A stretch of DNA of 64,000 nt from Escherichia fergusonii ATCC 35469 (GTDB lineage: Bacteria > Pseudomonadota > Gammaproteobacteria > Enterobacterales > Enterobacteriaceae): NCBI RefSeq assembly GCF_000026225.1, contig NC_011740.1:1736001-1800000 (forward strand), read 5' to 3'. A program made the translations under genes and the position numbers. The notes beneath the pieces were generated by a model. The model was not told the origin of the DNA. It saw only the letters and a program-made list of their open reading frames with translations, and made no database searches. Positions 52,622 to 62,060 of this stretch are shown here, piece after piece (the stretch's first letter is position 1; every line of letters begins with the position of its first letter).

Positions 52622-54418
52622 ATGCTTAAACGTTGTCTCTCTCCGCTCACCCTGGTTAATCAGGTTGCGCTTATTGTGTTGCTTTCTACTGCTATTGGAC
52701 TGGCAGGGATGGCAGTTTCTGGCTGGCTGGTGCAAGGCGTTCAGGGCAGCGCCCATGCGATCAACAAAGCGGGATCACTGCGCATGCAAAGCTATCGCCT
52801 GCTGGCTGCGGTGCCATTAAGCGAGAAAGACAAGCCTTTGCTCAAAGAGATGGAGCAGACGACTTTTAGCCCAGAATTAAGCCGCGCAGCCGAACGAGAT
52901 GGGCAACAAGCGCAACTTGTAGGGTTACAGGATTACTGGCGTAATACCCTGGCACCAAGTCTGCTACGAGCGCAGGACCGGAAAACTGTAGCGGCGGATG
53001 TTAGCCAGTTTGTTGCCGGGCTTGATCACCTGGTCTCTGGTTTTGATCGCACCACGGAAATGCGCATTGAGACTGTCGTACTGGTTCATCGGGTAATGGC
53101 GGTATTTATGGCACTTTTACTGGTATTCACTATTATCTGGTTGCGAGCACGGCTACTACAGCCATGGCGGCAATTGCTGGCAATGGCGAGTGCAGTAAGT
53201 CATCGTGATTTTAGCAAGAGAGCGCATATTAGTGGCCGCAATGAAATGGCAATGTTAGGTACTGCTCTGAATGATATGTCTGCGGAGCTGGCACAAAGCT
53301 ATGCCGTACTTGAGCAGCGGGTTCAGGAGAAAACCGCCGGGCTGGAGCATAAAAATCAGATCCTCTCTTTTTTATGGCAGGCCAACCGCCGTTTGCATTC
53401 CCGCGCCCCGCTGTGTGAACGCCTGTCACCTGTACTCAATGGCTTACAAAATTTAACCCTGCTACGTGATATCGAACTGCGGGTGTATGACACTGACGAT
53501 GAAGATAATCACCAGGAATTTACCTGCCAGTCGGATATGACTTGCGATGATAAAGGCTGTCAGCTCTGCCCGCGCGGTGTACTCCCCGTTGGCGATCGCG
53601 GCACTACTCTGAAATGGCGACTGGCTGACACTCATACGCAGTACGGTATTTTGCTGGCGACCCTACCGCAGGGGCGTCATCTTAGCCATGATCAACAGCA
53701 ACTGGTGGATACCCTGGTTGAACAACTCACCGCCACGTTGGCGTTGGATCGCCATCAGGAACGTCAGCAACAGTTGATTGTGATGGAAGAGCGTGCCACC
53801 ATTGCGCGCGAACTGCATGATTCTATTGCCCAATCTCTCTCTTGCATGAAGATGCAGGTGAGTTGTTTACAGATGCAGGGCGATGCGCTGCCAGAAAGCA
53901 GCCGCGAACTGTTAAGTCAGATCCGTAACGAACTGAATGCGTCCTGGGCGCAGTTGCGTGAATTGCTCACCACATTCCGTTTGCAGCTCACCGAGCCAGG
54001 ATTACGTCCTGCACTGGAAGCGAGTTGCGAAGAGTACAGCGCCAAATTTGGCTTCCCGGTGAAACTGGATTATCAATTGCCGCCTCGTCTGGTGCCTTCA
54101 CATCAGGCAATCCACTTGTTGCAAATTGCCCGTGAGGCATTAAGTAACGCCCTCAAACATTCGCAAGCGAGTGAGGTCGTGGTGACGGTGGCGCAAAACG
54201 ATAATCAGGTCAAACTGACCGTCCAGGATAACGGCTGCGGCGTGCCTGAAAATGCCATCCGCAGCAATCACTACGGCATGATAATAATGCGCGACCGCGC
54301 GCAAAGTTTACGAGGCGATTGCCGCGTCCGCCGTCGTGAATCAGGTGGCACCGAAGTAGTGGTCACCTTTATTCCCGAAAAAACTTTCACAGACGTCCAA
54401 GGAGATACCCATGAGTAA
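52622..54418 (+). CDS. narX: Nitrate/nitrite sensor kinase NarX
   Basis: 598 residues, the K-12 length. TM1 (~residues 15-37) and TM2 (~152-174) flank a periplasmic four-helix domain. The nitrate P-box is at residues ~44-61 (HAINKAGSLRMQSYRLL). HAMP (~175-227), a cysteine-containing central module (CQSDMTCDDKGCQLC) and a HisKA_3/HATPase domain follow, with His399 in ARELHDSIAQ. It phosphorylates NarL when nitrate or nitrite is bound. It overlaps narL by 8 bases. Confidence 0.97.
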   Translation: MLKRCLSPLTLVNQVALIVLLSTAIGLAGMAVSGWLVQGVQGSAHAINKAGSLRMQSYRLLAAVPLSEKDKPLLKEMEQTTFSPELSRAAERDGQQAQLVGLQDYWRNTLAPSLLRAQDRKTVAADVSQFVAGLDHLVSGFDRTTEMRIETVVLVHRVMAVFMALLLVFTIIWLRARLLQPWRQLLAMASAVSHRDFSKRAHISGRNEMAMLGTALNDMSAELAQSYAVLEQRVQEKTAGLEHKNQILSFLWQANRRLHSRAPLCERLSPVLNGLQNLTLLRDIELRVYDTDDEDNHQEFTCQSDMTCDDKGCQLCPRGVLPVGDRGTTLKWRLADTHTQYGILLATLPQGRHLSHDQQQLVDTLVEQLTATLALDRHQERQQQLIVMEERATIARELHDSIAQSLSCMKMQVSCLQMQGDALPESSRELLSQIRNELNASWAQLRELLTTFRLQLTEPGLRPALEASCEEYSAKFGFPVKLDYQLPPRLVPSHQAIHLLQIAREALSNALKHSQASEVVVTVAQNDNQVKLTVQDNGCGVPENAIRSNHYGMIIMRDRAQSLRGDCRVRRRESGGTEVVVTFIPEKTFTDVQGDTHE

Positions 54419-55061
54419 TCAGGAACTGGCTACTATCCTGCTGATCGACGATCACCCGATGCTGCGAACTGGCGTAAAACAGCTTATCAGTATGGCACCA
54501 GATATTACCGTGGTTGGCGAAGCGAGTAATGGCGAACAGGGTATTGAACTGGCGGAATCTCTTGATCCCGATCTGATCCTGTTAGATCTCAATATGCCCG
54601 GCATGAACGGTCTGGAAACGCTGGATAAACTGCGCGAAAAGTCCCTCTCAGGGCGCATTGTGGTATTCAGCGTCTCTAATCATGAAGAAGATGTGGTCAC
54701 CGCACTGAAACGCGGCGCGGATGGCTATCTGTTAAAAGATATGGAACCGGAAGATCTGCTGAAAGCATTGCATCAGGCAGCTGCTGGCGAAATGGTATTA
54801 AGCGAAGCATTAACTCCTGTTCTGGCCGCCAGCTTGCGCGCTAACCGTGCCACTACTGAGCGCGATGTTAACCAGTTAACCCCACGCGAGCGCGATATTC
54901 TCAAGCTGATTGCCCAGGGTTTGCCAAACAAGATGATTGCCCGCCGCCTGGACATAACCGAAAGCACAGTAAAAGTGCACGTCAAGCACATGCTGAAGAA
55001 AATGAAGCTCAAGTCTCGCGTGGAAGCAGCGGTATGGGTGCATCAGGAGCGCATTTTCTGA
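54411..55061 (+). CDS. narL: Nitrate/nitrite response regulator NarL
   Basis: 216 residues. Receiver domain with phospho-acceptor Asp59 (LILLDLNMPGMNG) and a C-terminal LuxR-type helix-turn-helix (LTPRERDILKLIAQGLPNK). It activates narG and narK and represses fermentation genes such as adhE when nitrate is present. The stop directly abuts the ychO stop. Confidence 0.98.
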   Translation: MSNQELATILLIDDHPMLRTGVKQLISMAPDITVVGEASNGEQGIELAESLDPDLILLDLNMPGMNGLETLDKLREKSLSGRIVVFSVSNHEEDVVTALKRGADGYLLKDMEPEDLLKALHQAAAGEMVLSEALTPVLAASLRANRATTERDVNQLTPRERDILKLIAQGLPNKMIARRLDITESTVKVHVKHMLKKMKLKSRVEAAVWVHQERIF

Positions 55062-56474
55062 TTACGGTTCCCAGCGCAGTTCGTCGTTTGACAATGCGTC
55101 GAACGGTTCGACAAGCGTTAGCGTGATCTCATTGGAGGAGACACGCTGCCCCTGGTTATCTTCCACCACCACCGACAATCGCCAGTGATTGCTTGCCCCT
55201 TCCCCGTTTTGCCAGTCAGGCATGATCAGCGTCCAGCCCTCCGCGCTATTGGCTTGTGCGCCCGGCGTCAAACTTAATATCTGCGTATCGCCCTGCCAAA
55301 TCAGTTGTCGAATACCGTAACGACTACGGACCTGCACTTTCAGTGCTACTGTTTCGCCAGGTCTTAGATCCCATGGAGGTGTCGCCAGATAAACACTTAG
55401 TGTTTGGCGCTGGCGATATTCAACTGTCGGCAGATTATTCCGCTGTGGATTATCATAACGACTTCCCCGCAGCGACTGGCTTTCAGCAACTTCGCCTGCG
55501 GAAATTTGTTTTTTAAGTGGCACTCCAAAGCGGTAATTGAGATTTAATCCAAGGTTATTTTGACTTTCTCCACTTTCGCCTTGTTTATGCTGGGCTGTCA
55601 CCGTTAATAATGGTACAGGTGTGTAATTCAACCCCAGACTCAGGGCGACGGGATTATGATAGCCGGAGCCAGAGTTAAACAGATCGACGCTATCGCCAAA
55701 ATATTGTTCGACACTGAAGCTGGTATTGAGATGTTGATAAAACGGCATTCGCATCCGGGCGGTCAGGTCGTAACCGCGTGCCATTCGTTGCTCCAGCGTG
55801 GCGCTTTGTTCATGCCAGGAGGCAAACGGCTGGTAATAGTTTGCTGACAATCGCAAATATTCCCCCCACGCTTCGGCACCGAAGCCCGCTCGCTGGAGAT
55901 TTTGATCCAGCAAGTTGTCATAAAAAGTGTTATATCCCACCAACCAGTTGCCGCGCGCCCAGCGTTGCCCCAGACCAAGATTGCTCACCAGTCCATCATC
56001 TTGCTGGGTAAGCCCTAACTGACTCCATGTCAGATAATGATCATTATCCTTTATGGGCACAAACCAACTCCCCCTGCTGCCACTAAAATTCCCTTCGTTA
56101 TCCACTTTGACATCAACACTGGCGTTTCCCCACGGCGAAAGCCAGGTTTCTACATGTTGGTTAATCTGCTGACTAAGTGCATCCCGCACCTTACCCAGGG
56201 CAAAAGATTTAGCCTGCTCGCCGGTATCCAGGCCGTTATCAGTCATGCTGGTTTCGCCAAAATCTTTCACAATTTCAGCAAAGTGCTTTTCACCATCACG
56301 ACTTTCTACCGCCATGCCTAAATCTGGTAAACCGTCAGCATTATTATCAAAGGGATTTTGTGCTTGCCGGATAAAGTTTGATTGCGCGTTTGCCATACCG
56401 CACGTCAGCAGCAGTAAATAAAGAGGGGTGAAACACGATGTAATACGGCTCAAATCGTTGTCACCTTTATACAA
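55062..56474 (-). CDS. ychO: YchO, inverse autotransporter beta-barrel (invasin/intimin N-domain family)
   Basis: 470 residues. Signal peptide to ~residue 30. A ~12-strand inverse-autotransporter barrel domain follows (residues ~80-340, with NPFDNNADGLPDLGM, RWARGNWLVGYNTFYDN and GLNLNYRFG). A C-terminal Ig-like region (residues ~370-470) completes it. Related to the barrel of intimin/invasin, but the long passenger is absent. N-terminal residues diverge from K-12 more than the barrel does. Outer-membrane location expected; role in adhesion or invasion suggested for E. coli YchO. Confidence 0.93.
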   Translation of the reverse strand: MYKGDNDLSRITSCFTPLYLLLLTCGMANAQSNFIRQAQNPFDNNADGLPDLGMAVESRDGEKHFAEIVKDFGETSMTDNGLDTGEQAKSFALGKVRDALSQQINQHVETWLSPWGNASVDVKVDNEGNFSGSRGSWFVPIKDNDHYLTWSQLGLTQQDDGLVSNLGLGQRWARGNWLVGYNTFYDNLLDQNLQRAGFGAEAWGEYLRLSANYYQPFASWHEQSATLEQRMARGYDLTARMRMPFYQHLNTSFSVEQYFGDSVDLFNSGSGYHNPVALSLGLNYTPVPLLTVTAQHKQGESGESQNNLGLNLNYRFGVPLKKQISAGEVAESQSLRGSRYDNPQRNNLPTVEYRQRQTLSVYLATPPWDLRPGETVALKVQVRSRYGIRQLIWQGDTQILSLTPGAQANSAEGWTLIMPDWQNGEGASNHWRLSVVVEDNQGQRVSSNEITLTLVEPFDALSNDELRWEP

Positions 56475-56644
56475 AAATTACGGGTTACAACCTTAAACCA
56501 TAATAGTGACTTAAGAATTTTGCAGCCTTTTACTCTAAATTCGAGAATATGCTTAATTTTGAAGTAAGAAAGTGATTCATATATTGGTCACGATTATGCC
56601 GAAGAGTAATATAGCGAAACGACTAATCACGAGTGGGAGCGAAA

Positions 56645-56998
56645 ATGCAAAAGATTGTGATCATCGCCAATGGTGCGGCTTATGGTAGCGAATCGTTGTT
56701 TAACAGCCTGCGTCTGGCAATAGCCATGCGTGAACAGGAAAGTGATCTTGATTTACGTCTGTTTTTAATGTCAGACGCCGTTACAGCGGGTCTGCGTGGG
56801 CAAAAACCTGCTGAAGGTTACAATATTCAGCAAATGCTGGAGATCCTCACCGCACAAAACGTTCCGGTAAAATTGTGCAAGACTTGTACCGATGGTCGCG
56901 GAATTACGAGTCTGCCATTAATCGATGGTGTCGAAGTTGGCACGCTGGTCGAACTGGCACAGTGGACACTGAATGCTGACAAAGTATTAACGTTTTAA
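56645..56998 (+). CDS. ychN: YchN, DsrE/F-like protein
   Basis: 117 residues from MQKIVIIANGAAYG with a GGGAGCGA site, the K-12 length. DsrE/DsrF/TusD-like fold with cysteines in LCKTCTDGRG. It forms a hexamer in the solved E. coli structure. Role in sulfur transfer not established. Confidence 0.94.
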   Translation: MQKIVIIANGAAYGSESLFNSLRLAIAMREQESDLDLRLFLMSDAVTAGLRGQKPAEGYNIQQMLEILTAQNVPVKLCKTCTDGRGITSLPLIDGVEVGTLVELAQWTLNADKVLTF

Positions 56999-57050
56999 AT
57001 ATTTACGGGGCTGAGCTACCTGGCAGCTGCCCCGTAAATGTGACGCTGCA

Positions 57051-57746
57051 TCAGGCGAAACCAGGCCGTAGCACGCCATCCGGGAAATTATCCGCCACCA
57101 GTTTTCTCACCGACACCAGCAAATCATTGAGGCCATCGTCCTGCATTCCCAGCTTGTTCAACTCCTGCTCAAGGGCAAACAAATATTGCGCATTTGTGCC
57201 AAGGGGCCCACAGGCCGCAGCAATCAATGGGGCAATGACCTGAGCGCGAGTGTCCGACTCATACAGCGGATGTCGTGGGTCCATGATAAATACCAGTGCA
57301 TTTACTGTTCTGCCGTCATCAAGGTCAAGTTGACACCAGGTTGGCAAATAACACCCGGTGATCATTTCGCGTTTCCATAACAGTGTCAGCTCTTGCTCCA
57401 GGGAATCCTCTGCTAACCGATAGGCAACACCGGTGGTGCGTCCGCCCTCTTTTAGCGCAAGCATCCGCCCAGGTTGGTGCGCAGTTCCCCGTCCGGCAGT
57501 TAACCGCAAACAAAAGGCACGATGCCAGCCAGGTAGTGTGCCTGTGCACGACTCTTCATATTCCAGAGCTGGATTCCACATCAATGATCCATAACCGAAG
57601 ATCCACACAGCCCCCTCATCAGGGCGACAGGCAAGAGTTGCTGCCAGCGAGGCCGCACGTTGTTCCGCGGACCACAATAGTGATTCTTCAATAGTACCAA
57701 ATGCCGTTTTGCAATCAGCATTGATTAGGAAATCACGCGTTAACAC
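57051..57746 (-). CDS. chaC: ChaC glutathione-specific gamma-glutamylcyclotransferase
   Basis: 231 residues, the same length as K-12 ChaC. Gamma-glutamylcyclotransferase fold with WIFGYGSLMWNP (~residues 48-59) and the catalytic Glu in the VAYRLAEDS / LTLLWKREM region. It cleaves glutathione to Cys-Gly and 5-oxoproline. It follows chaB in the same direction. Confidence 0.95.
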   Translation of the reverse strand: MLTRDFLINADCKTAFGTIEESLLWSAEQRAASLAATLACRPDEGAVWIFGYGSLMWNPALEYEESCTGTLPGWHRAFCLRLTAGRGTAHQPGRMLALKEGGRTTGVAYRLAEDSLEQELTLLWKREMITGCYLPTWCQLDLDDGRTVNALVFIMDPRHPLYESDTRAQVIAPLIAAACGPLGTNAQYLFALEQELNKLGMQDDGLNDLLVSVRKLVADNFPDGVLRPGFA

Positions 57747-57903
57747 CTTACACCTCCGCCACTGCGGCTTCCCTGCACGACTTTTTTGACACTTTTTGGA
57801 TATTTTTGCTGCTTTTCATGAAACCAGTAACAGGACAATATGCAATAAACAGACCCGTTGCAAGGCAACTGCGCACAAATCGTCCAGACGGGTGACAAGG
57901 CAA

Positions 57904-58134
57904 TTACGATTTTTTATGCCATTTGTCATCTTCACCTTTTTCATAACTATTTTTCACTGCAGCCCAGGCGACTTTATGCGCGGTTTCTTCACGACTGGCA
58001 TCATCACGACGGTCATCTTTATCTTTGTATTGGTCCCATGCGCTATTAAAAGCCTCTTTATAGATGTCTTGTGCATGGGCGGGTAATACATGTTTTACAC
58101 TTTCAGGCAGGTCACTTTTCGTTTTATAAGGCAT
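57904..58134 (-). CDS. chaB: ChaB
   Basis: 76 residues, the K-12 length, highly charged (DKDDRRDD) and helical. Linked genetically to cation transport by ChaA. Divergent from chaA and ~157 bases upstream of chaC. Molecular role unclear. Confidence 0.93.
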   Translation of the reverse strand: MPYKTKSDLPESVKHVLPAHAQDIYKEAFNSAWDQYKDKDDRRDDASREETAHKVAWAAVKNSYEKGEDDKWHKKS

Positions 58135-58404
58135 ATCTGTTTCCTCATTAAGCTAAGCCTTAAGCCTGGTCAAGAATATCCAGCCTTGCCAATTATTATC
58201 CTCACCGGTGATTGTGTTCAGAAAATAAATCCGATGAAATTAAACCATCAGCAAACGAAATTGTGTTTTTAGCCATCTGAAGGTAAAAAACAAGCAGTGG
58301 GGTAAAATTTCGTAAAATGTTACCGATATCTTGCCATATTCTGTTATTTTCCTGCGCAGAAACTCACATTTACTCTAACATTCATCTGTATAGGGAGAAC
58401 AATA

Positions 58405-59505
58405 ATGACACAAGCCCATGAGGCGGTGAAAACCCGCCATAAGGAGACCTCTCTCATTTTCCCGGTAGTGGCACTGGCAGTGCTGATGCTATGGGGAAAC
58501 AGTCAGTCACTACCAGTGGTTATCGGAATAAATGCGCTTGCCCTTATAGGTATTTTAAGCAGTGCATTTAGTGTTGTCCGTCATGCGGACGTATTAGCAC
58601 ACCGTCTTGGCGAGCCCTACGGCTCATTGATTCTGAGTCTTTCGGTTGTCATTCTGGAAGTCAGTTTAATCTCAGCATTAATGGCAACAGGTGATGCTGC
58701 CCCGACATTAATGCGCGACACACTTTATTCAATCATCATGATTGTAACCGGCGGTCTTGTCGGATTTTCATTATTGTTGGGCGGACGTAAATTCGCTACG
58801 CAATATATGAATTTGTTTGGCATTAAACAGTATCTGATTGCACTTTTTCCGCTGGCAATCATTGTGCTGGTATTTCCAATGGCTTTACCCGGCGCGAATT
58901 TCTCAACGGGCCAGGCACTGTTGGTTGCTTTAATTTCTGCGGCCATGTACGGCGTATTTTTGCTGATTCAAACGAAAACGCATCAAAGCCTGTTTGTTTA
59001 TGAGCATGAAGATGACAGCGATGATGATGATCCGCATCATGGGAAACCGTCAGCACACAGCAGCCTCTGGCATGCTATTTGGCTGATCGTACATCTGATT
59101 GCTGTTATTGCCGTCACGAAAATGAATGCCAGTCCGCTGGAAACATTGCTTACCAGCATGAATGCTCCTGTCGCATTTACCGGTTTTTTGGTGGCATTGC
59201 TTATTCTTTCGCCTGAAGGGTTGGGCGCTTTAAAAGCAGTCTTGAATAACCAGGTACAACGAGCAATGAATCTGTTCTTTGGCTCCGTGCTGGCGACAAT
59301 CTCACTGACAGTTCCGGTTGTGACATTAATTGCCTTCTTAACCGGTAATGAGTTGGTGTTTGGTCTGGGCGCACCGGAGATGGTGGTTATGGTGGCATCA
59401 CTGGTGTTATGCCATATTTCATTCTCTACCGGGCGTACAAATGTGCTTAATGGCGCGGCGCATTTGGCATTGTTTGCTGCTTATTTAATGACAATTTTCG
59501 CCTGA
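58405..59505 (+). CDS. chaA: ChaA Ca2+/Na+(K+):H+ antiporter
   Basis: 366 residues, about eleven membrane helices. CaCA-family alpha repeats carry acidic residues in VVILEVSLI and LLILSPEGLGA. A cytoplasmic acidic loop with many Asp and His (residues ~200-215) is present. It extrudes Na+, Ca2+ or K+ at alkaline pH. Followed by a GC-rich inverted repeat CCCCGG...CCGGGG (59517-59536) that lacks a T-run. Confidence 0.96.
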   Translation: MTQAHEAVKTRHKETSLIFPVVALAVLMLWGNSQSLPVVIGINALALIGILSSAFSVVRHADVLAHRLGEPYGSLILSLSVVILEVSLISALMATGDAAPTLMRDTLYSIIMIVTGGLVGFSLLLGGRKFATQYMNLFGIKQYLIALFPLAIIVLVFPMALPGANFSTGQALLVALISAAMYGVFLLIQTKTHQSLFVYEHEDDSDDDDPHHGKPSAHSSLWHAIWLIVHLIAVIAVTKMNASPLETLLTSMNAPVAFTGFLVALLILSPEGLGALKAVLNNQVQRAMNLFFGSVLATISLTVPVVTLIAFLTGNELVFGLGAPEMVVMVASLVLCHISFSTGRTNVLNGAAHLALFAAYLMTIFA

Positions 59506-59539
59506 TAATTATTCTTCCCCGGTTGAAAATCCGGGGAGG

Positions 59540-59926
59540 TTACTGATAATCCTTAACTATTTCATTTCTCCAGTCATTCCATGTAGAAAACCTACTGCCA
59601 CATGGCAAATCAAGGAACTCGCCACTACTGATATCGAAAGCTCTACAGGATAAAAGGTTGCATATTGCCGCAATAAACGGTTCAGGAGGAGTGTTCCCAT
59701 GCAACATTAGCGTAATTGTTTCACACATCTCTTCATCACCCATATATATTTCTAGAGCAATTTCATCCTCCAACAATAAATACTGTTGATTGCTGACATT
59801 CAATTCGGGAAACAATGTGTGTAATTGCCTGATGGTTGAATCTCGCTCAAAAGGAACAAAATTGATATTAGCGTCTAAAGGCTCACTGTTTGTATGAGTT
59901 TTCATTAACACAATATCCCAGCTCAT
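59540..59926 (-). CDS. Unknown small protein, immunity-like
   Basis: 128 residues, start MSWDIVLMKT with an AAGAAGGGGGG ribosome site. Acidic and soluble, without signal peptide or membrane segment. The N-terminal MSWDI strand and the late RAFDISSGEFLDL...WNDW pattern remind me of small proteins found as immunity genes beside polymorphic toxins, but I cannot name the family. It is visibly AT-richer than kdsA and chaA and occupies the place where K-12 has the ldrABC/rdlABC repeats. No toxin partner is seen. Transfer is likely; the function is open. Confidence 0.75.
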   Translation of the reverse strand: MSWDIVLMKTHTNSEPLDANINFVPFERDSTIRQLHTLFPELNVSNQQYLLLEDEIALEIYMGDEEMCETITLMLHGNTPPEPFIAAICNLLSCRAFDISSGEFLDLPCGSRFSTWNDWRNEIVKDYQ

Positions 59927-60154
59927 AACCCCCCTTCTTTCCTAAATAGATTAAAGACCATAATTCCCTTTTCGTTTACTCATCAATACGCGCTACAAAA
60001 CGTAATCACAGGATAAGCACTTGTTTGCTGTCAGAATGGCTCGCCAATAACGGTATTTTGCCTGTACGCGCCAGGTTTAGCGTCACATGCAAAACTTGCA
60101 AATACGAAAAAGCCTTACCGCTGATCGATAAGGCTTTTTTGTTTACGCCAAAAA
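59927..60154. other. Gene-free interval before the kdsA stop
   Basis: 228 bases with no LdrD-like toxin peptide or Rdl-like repeat that I can recognise. It ends in the kdsA terminator hairpin. Sequence 60000-60100 has mixed composition without a supported frame. Confidence 0.7.
60107..60140. terminator. kdsA terminator, bidirectional
   Basis: AAAAAGCCTTA (60107-60117) pairs with TAAGGCTTTTT (60129-60139). T-runs flank it on both strands. It lies 16 bases beyond the kdsA stop. Confidence 0.9.
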
Positions 60155-61009
60155 TTACTTGCTGGTATCCAGTTCTTCGAAACCTTTCACCAGTTCATCA
60201 ATTGCTTTCATCTGCTTGAGGAACGGCTCAAGTTTTGCCAACGGCAATGCGGATGGACCATCGCATTTCGCATGTTCCGGATCCGGGTGAGCTTCAATAA
60301 ACAAACCTGCCAGTCCTACCGCCATACCTGCACGCGCCAGTTCAGTGACCTGCGCACGACGACCGCCAGAAGCAGCACCAAACGGATCACGGCATTGCAG
60401 AGCATGAGTAACGTCGAAGATGACCGGAGAATTACCGGAGACTTTCTTCATTACGCTGAAACCGAGCATGTCCACTACCAGGTTGTCATAACCAAAGTTA
60501 GCACCACGATCACAAAGAATAACTTTGTCGTTACCGCCTTCTTTGAATTTATCAACAATGTTACCCATCTGGCCTGGACTTACGAACTGCGGTTTTTTAA
60601 CGTTAATGACAGCGCCGGTTTTCGCCATTGCTTCCACCAGATCGGTCTGGCGGGCAAGAAACGCCGGAAGCTGGATCACGTCAACCACATCAGCAACTGG
60701 CTGTGCCTGGCTTGGTTCGTGAACGTCGGTGATAATTTTCACGCCAAAAGTTTGTTTCAGTTCCTGGAAGATTTTCATCCCTTCTTCCAGACCGGGTCCA
60801 CGATAAGAGTGAATCGAAGAACGGTTGGCTTTATCAAAAGAGGCCTTGAACACATAAGGAATACCGAGTTTTTGAGTCACGGTGACATAGTGTTCACAAA
60901 TTCGCATTGCCAGATCACGGGATTCCAGCACATTCATACCACCAAACAGTACAAATGGCAGGTCATTCGCCACGTTAATATCGCCAATGCTAACCACTTT
61001 TTGTTTCAT
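60155..61009 (-). CDS. kdsA: KDO-8-phosphate synthase
   Basis: 284 residues, TIM-barrel DAHP-synthase family. It carries the substrate-binding segment KKPQFVSPGQMGN and the CDRGANFGYDN loop. It condenses phosphoenolpyruvate with arabinose 5-phosphate to KDO-8-P for lipopolysaccharide. It lies ~35 bases after sirB1, at the end of the prfA-prmC-sirB cluster. Confidence 0.98.
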   Translation of the reverse strand: MKQKVVSIGDINVANDLPFVLFGGMNVLESRDLAMRICEHYVTVTQKLGIPYVFKASFDKANRSSIHSYRGPGLEEGMKIFQELKQTFGVKIITDVHEPSQAQPVADVVDVIQLPAFLARQTDLVEAMAKTGAVINVKKPQFVSPGQMGNIVDKFKEGGNDKVILCDRGANFGYDNLVVDMLGFSVMKKVSGNSPVIFDVTHALQCRDPFGAASGGRRAQVTELARAGMAVGLAGLFIEAHPDPEHAKCDGPSALPLAKLEPFLKQMKAIDELVKGFEELDTSK

Positions 61010-61044
61010 AGAATCGCCTTAAACTTAGGTAAAATGTCGATTAA

Positions 61045-61854
61045 TTAGTGCAATACAATATGTTTATGCGCGATATTATTGATTTGCGCACGAATCATCT
61101 CACTGATTGGGTCTTCCGGACATTGTTCAATGAAATAATTTAAATCATTTAGCGCCACATGCTCACACTCAAGATGAACATAAATCAACCCTCGGTCACG
61201 AATTTCATACGGATCTTGCGGATTAAACTGTAATAACGCTTCACTGGTGCGCAGTGCCAGCTCCATCTGATCTTCTTCAATTAATGAAGATTTCAGCGTA
61301 TCGAGCAATTTGCGAATGACTTCGCTGTTATCGGCTTCATCCAGATCCTCAAAAAACAGTTCTGAATCCGGGCTGATATTCCCCTTCAGCCACACCTCAA
61401 GCATGTGCTCATCCAGTGTTTCGCCGTTAAAAGGGTTGATTAACCACATTTCGCCATCCTGCGATTCAATCCGCAGAATCAACTGAGTAGGGAAAATCAC
61501 CGGCACCAGCGGCAACCCCAAACGGTTAGCAATCCACAGCAAAATAGCACCTAAAGAGACTGCACTACCCTGACGTTTGTTCAGGACGTTATCAAGCCAC
61601 AAAGCATCTGACAGACGATACACGCCCTGCGTTTGCCGGAATCCCCATTCGCCATAAAAAAGCGCCAACAGTTTTTCCAGTTGCGCATCCTGCGACAGAA
61701 ATTCACCAATTTCTTCCTGCGCCAGACTGACCAGACGATTAAGCTCATCGTAGACATAGCAAGAAGGAAAGTCCTTGCGGATATTCTCCGACGCCAGGAT
61801 CATCCCATCACACAGCGGCGCTTTATTAAATTCGAAATCAGCTAACGATTTCAT
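61045..61854 (-). CDS. sirB1: SirB1, transglutaminase-like/TPR protein
   Basis: 269 residues, the K-12 length. N-terminal transglutaminase-like fold (~residues 40-165, with the GSAVSLGAILLWIANRLGLP segment) and C-terminal TPR-like helices (~180-260). Named for an effect on virulence-gene expression in Salmonella. Function in Escherichia unknown. The ATG overlaps the TGA of the sirB2 remnant. Confidence 0.94.
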   Translation of the reverse strand: MKSLADFEFNKAPLCDGMILASENIRKDFPSCYVYDELNRLVSLAQEEIGEFLSQDAQLEKLLALFYGEWGFRQTQGVYRLSDALWLDNVLNKRQGSAVSLGAILLWIANRLGLPLVPVIFPTQLILRIESQDGEMWLINPFNGETLDEHMLEVWLKGNISPDSELFFEDLDEADNSEVIRKLLDTLKSSLIEEDQMELALRTSEALLQFNPQDPYEIRDRGLIYVHLECEHVALNDLNYFIEQCPEDPISEMIRAQINNIAHKHIVLH

Positions 61855-61920
61855 CTCTTACCCCAGTTACGCAATTTTGCGGTGGCGAGTTTAATGATGA
61901 TGTACAGCACCACCAGCACC
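61851..61920 (-). pseudogene. sirB2: sirB2 3' remnant
   Basis: Between prmC and sirB1 K-12 has sirB2, a ~130-residue membrane protein. Here the whole gap is 206 bases. On the minus strand the frame VLVVLYIIIKLATAKLRNWG plus KR runs to a TGA that overlaps the sirB1 ATG (ATGA). It resembles the hydrophobic SirB2 C-terminus as I recall it (IIKLATTK). A TAA stop precedes it in frame at about 61930, so the N-terminal part is deleted. The family identity of so short a piece is inferred. Confidence 0.6.
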
Positions 61921-62060
61921 GGTGGGGGCAATTAAGCATTTCCACTGGCTTTGCGCACGATGGTAATCATGCGCTTGTAAACCCAAAACTCTTTAAATGA
62001 TAACCCCAAACTGCGTCTCAGTCAGCCATACAGAGGTTATGGAAATAACACTATGTGCGC

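Noticed and set aside
59540..60154. Ldr-type toxin peptide or Rdl antisense RNA
   Set aside because: No frame resembling the conserved ~35-residue Ldr peptide was found on either strand in this interval.
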